Positions 62,470 through 64,000 of a DNA stretch of 64,000 nt are shown in pieces (the stretch's first letter is position 1; each line of letters opens with the position of its first letter). Below the pieces are notes generated by a model. The model made no database searches and was not told the DNA's origin. It was given only the letters and a program-made list of their open reading frames with translations. The translations under genes were made by a program, and so were the position numbers. The stretch lies in contig NZ_CP019426.1 of the NCBI RefSeq assembly GCF_009834515.1, forward strand, positions 3,275,501 through 3,339,500. Reading direction: 5' to 3'. This DNA is from Pseudomonas sp. R84 (GTDB lineage Bacteria > Pseudomonadota > Gammaproteobacteria > Pseudomonadales > Pseudomonadaceae).

Positions 62470-62657
62470 GGCAGATCTCAGGATTATTAGCCGTTCGAAC
62501 GACTTGGTTTTTATTAGGTTGTCGTACAACTAGCCGTTTTATCGCATTCAGCGACATCGGGCAATAGGCCTGAAAGCGCACAGATACGCATATGCTCGGC
62601 GTCAAGGTGGATTTTTACGTATTTGATTAAGCGTAGAGATCGTATGACTTGATAGAA

Positions 62658-62677
62658 CAGGGGCGTATCGGCCCCTG
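62658..62677 (-). terminator. Terminator-like hairpin after the C-terminal ene-reductase gene
   Basis: Stem CAGGGGC / GCCCCTG, 7 bp perfect, 6-nt loop, followed on the minus strand by TTCT. It lies 47 bp past the stop. The region 62530-62724 holds nothing else. Confidence 0.55.
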
Positions 62678-62724
62678 CTTCCAGGGATTTACACATTCAT
62701 GACAGGCGGGTGGTCTGCTTCTGC

Positions 62725-63837
62725 TCAAGCATGAAATGGATAATCGATATACCCACGCTGATCCCCGCCGAAAAAGCTGCTCGGGTCTGGCGCGTTGAGC
62801 GCCAGACCATCATGCAGCCGACGCGGCAAGTCAGGGTTGGCCAGGAACGGGCGGCCGAACGCAATGATGTCGGCACGATCGGTAATCAGTGCCTGTTCGG
62901 CAGATTGCGCATCGTAGCCGCCCGCCAGGATCAGCACGCCGTTCCACGTCTTGCGCAACTGCGCAATGATCGCGTCCCAGCGCGGGTCGAAGTTCTCATC
63001 TTTGACTGTGCCGACCATTGCTGGCTCGACCAGGTGCAGATAGGCCAGATTCCATTGGTTAAGCGCTTCGACGAGGTGGCCGAAGGTTGCCTCCGGAGTG
63101 TCATCACCCATGCCCATAAAGCGCCCCATCGGCGTCAGGCGTACGCCGACCCGTTCGGCACCGACTTCTTCAGTGACGGCCGCCACCACTTCCAGCAGAA
63201 ACCGCGCGCGATTCGCCACGCTGCCGCCATAGGCATCGTTACGCTGATTGCTGTTGCTGTTAAGAAACTGATCGAGCAGGTAACCGTTGCCGGCATGAAT
63301 TTCCACGCCGTCCATGCCTGCCTGCAATGCGTTGCGCGCGGCCACGCGATAGTCCTCGACGATCCCGGCGATTTCTGCGGTTTCCAGCGCACGCGGCACC
63401 GGCACGTCTCCCCAGACGCCGTGACCGTTTTCATCGACGATAAATGTCTTGCCCGGCACCGGCAGCGCGCTGGGCGCAACCGGCAGGCCGGCATCGGGTT
63501 GGAAACTGGGGTGGGACACCCGGCCGACGTGCCACAGTTGCATGAAGATCACCCCGCCGGCCTCATGCACCGCCGCGCTGACGTCACGCCACGCCCGGAC
63601 CTGCTCTGGGCTGTAGATGCCCGGCGTCCAGGCGTAACCCTGAGCCTGCCGGGAGATCTGTGTGGCTTCGGTGATGATCAGCGCGGCACTGGCCCGCTGG
63701 CGGTAGTACTCGGCGTTCATCGGTGTCGGCACATCGCCCGGTTGGCCGGCGCGGGAGCGCGTCAACGGTGCCATGGCCACGCGGTGGGCGAGGGTGTAAG
63801 GACCGAGTGCGAGGGGTTGGAACAGACGACGAGTCAT
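62725..63837 (-). CDS. Old yellow enzyme family alkene reductase (NemA/OYE-like)
   Basis: 370 residues. FMN-binding and active-site motifs of classical OYE are clear: RVAMAPLTRSRAGQPGDVPTPMNAEYYRQRASAALIITEATQI, MQLWHVGRVSHP, VEIHAGNGYLLDQFLNSNSNQRNDAYGG (with the His/Asn pair) and IIAFGRPFLANPDL. It reduces activated alkenes, nitro-esters and quinones using NAD(P)H. The Met ending at 63837 has a GGAG site at eight bases. It differs in branch from the YqjM-like gene at the left window edge. Confidence 0.94.
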   Translation of the reverse strand: MTRRLFQPLALGPYTLAHRVAMAPLTRSRAGQPGDVPTPMNAEYYRQRASAALIITEATQISRQAQGYAWTPGIYSPEQVRAWRDVSAAVHEAGGVIFMQLWHVGRVSHPSFQPDAGLPVAPSALPVPGKTFIVDENGHGVWGDVPVPRALETAEIAGIVEDYRVAARNALQAGMDGVEIHAGNGYLLDQFLNSNSNQRNDAYGGSVANRARFLLEVVAAVTEEVGAERVGVRLTPMGRFMGMGDDTPEATFGHLVEALNQWNLAYLHLVEPAMVGTVKDENFDPRWDAIIAQLRKTWNGVLILAGGYDAQSAEQALITDRADIIAFGRPFLANPDLPRRLHDGLALNAPDPSSFFGGDQRGYIDYPFHA

Positions 63838-63944
63838 GGGTAGCTCCAGATAAAAACAAAGGAAATTCAAGCGCGGCAGCGGCGCCGCGAACCAGTGCCG
63901 CTAAATTAACCGGGTGCAGCGGGGCTGATAATCAGTGACCGGCG

Positions 63945-63998
63945 CTACGCTGTTTTGCGCAGGGCGCAATGGCGCCCGTGCTCATCAGCGATGAACAC
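63945..63998 (-). CDS. Possible 3' end of a gene running in from the right edge
   Basis: The minus strand from the window edge reads VFIADEHGRHCALRKTA and then TAG. Thirteen of 17 codons end in G or C, like the real genes here. The stop is 107 bp upstream of the reductase start on the same strand. The piece is too short to identify. A dyad GGGCGC-AATG-GCGCCC at 63962-63977 lies inside it, so it could instead be intergenic. Confidence 0.25.
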   Translation of the reverse strand: MFIADEHGRHCALRKTA

Positions 63999-64000
63999 GG

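Overview
The window looks like a chromosomal segment of a fluorescent-group Pseudomonas. Coding density is high, GC is high in third positions, and the content is typical: many LysR regulators each beside a transporter, a Roc-type fimbrial control system, a ProVWX-type betaine importer and Rieske oxygenases. No rRNA, tRNA, CRISPR array, prophage or insertion sequence was found. All calls come from reading the sequence by eye, without a database search.

Region by region. 1-4.4 kb: a truncated old-yellow-enzyme gene divergent from an HxlR regulator over a perfect palindrome, a frameshifted MFS gene, and a LysR/MFS pair. 4.4-8.9 kb: an exported hypothetical protein, a LysR, and a shikimate/quinate-type module (LysR, MHS permease, type II dehydroquinase). 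8.9-15.4 kb: a TetR regulator, a FadL-type porin and an RND efflux pair; the porin and the pump share a 24-bp operator-like palindrome overlapping each -35 box. 15.4-18.4 kb: a purine salvage module (LysR, NCS2 permease, guanine-deaminase-like enzyme). 18.5-19.3 kb: two small genes around a strong three-way-junction hairpin.

19.3-34.4 kb is a surface-attachment island. A chaperone-usher operon (pilin, chaperone, usher) points left. Divergent from it is a Roc-like three-protein phosphorelay (REC-EAL phosphodiesterase, LuxR-type response regulator, unorthodox sensor kinase), then a minor pilin, a receiver-like protein lacking its phospho-acceptor Asp, a chemoreceptor, a membrane coiled-coil protein and a two-domain fimbrial adhesin. 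A motif with the core TNAGA-N4-TCT occurs as a pair in each of three intergenic regions of this island, resembling the RcsB box. It is the best candidate for an undescribed regulon. A KaiC-like double ATPase with a single-domain response regulator follows (34.4-36.2 kb).

36.5-46.4 kb is ordinary accessory metabolism and transport: an SMP-30 protein, DUF1206, a class V aminotransferase, a thymidylate-kinase-like protein, a Rieske oxygenase, MFS and DMT transporters, and an exported phospholipase-C-like protein with a lipoprotein. 46.4-60 kb holds a coherent catabolic locus: GbcA-like Rieske oxygenase, MmgE/PrpD protein, LysR, ProVWX-type ABC importer preceded by a coupled small ORF, GATase-AraC regulator, FAD amine oxidase, DapA-family lyase and aldehyde dehydrogenase. 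The inferred route is import of a quaternary amine, demethylation, amine oxidation, then cleavage or deamination and oxidation to a central acid; the substrate is not settled. 60-64 kb closes with a small hypothetical protein, a ZIP metal transporter, a DMT exporter and a second old yellow enzyme.
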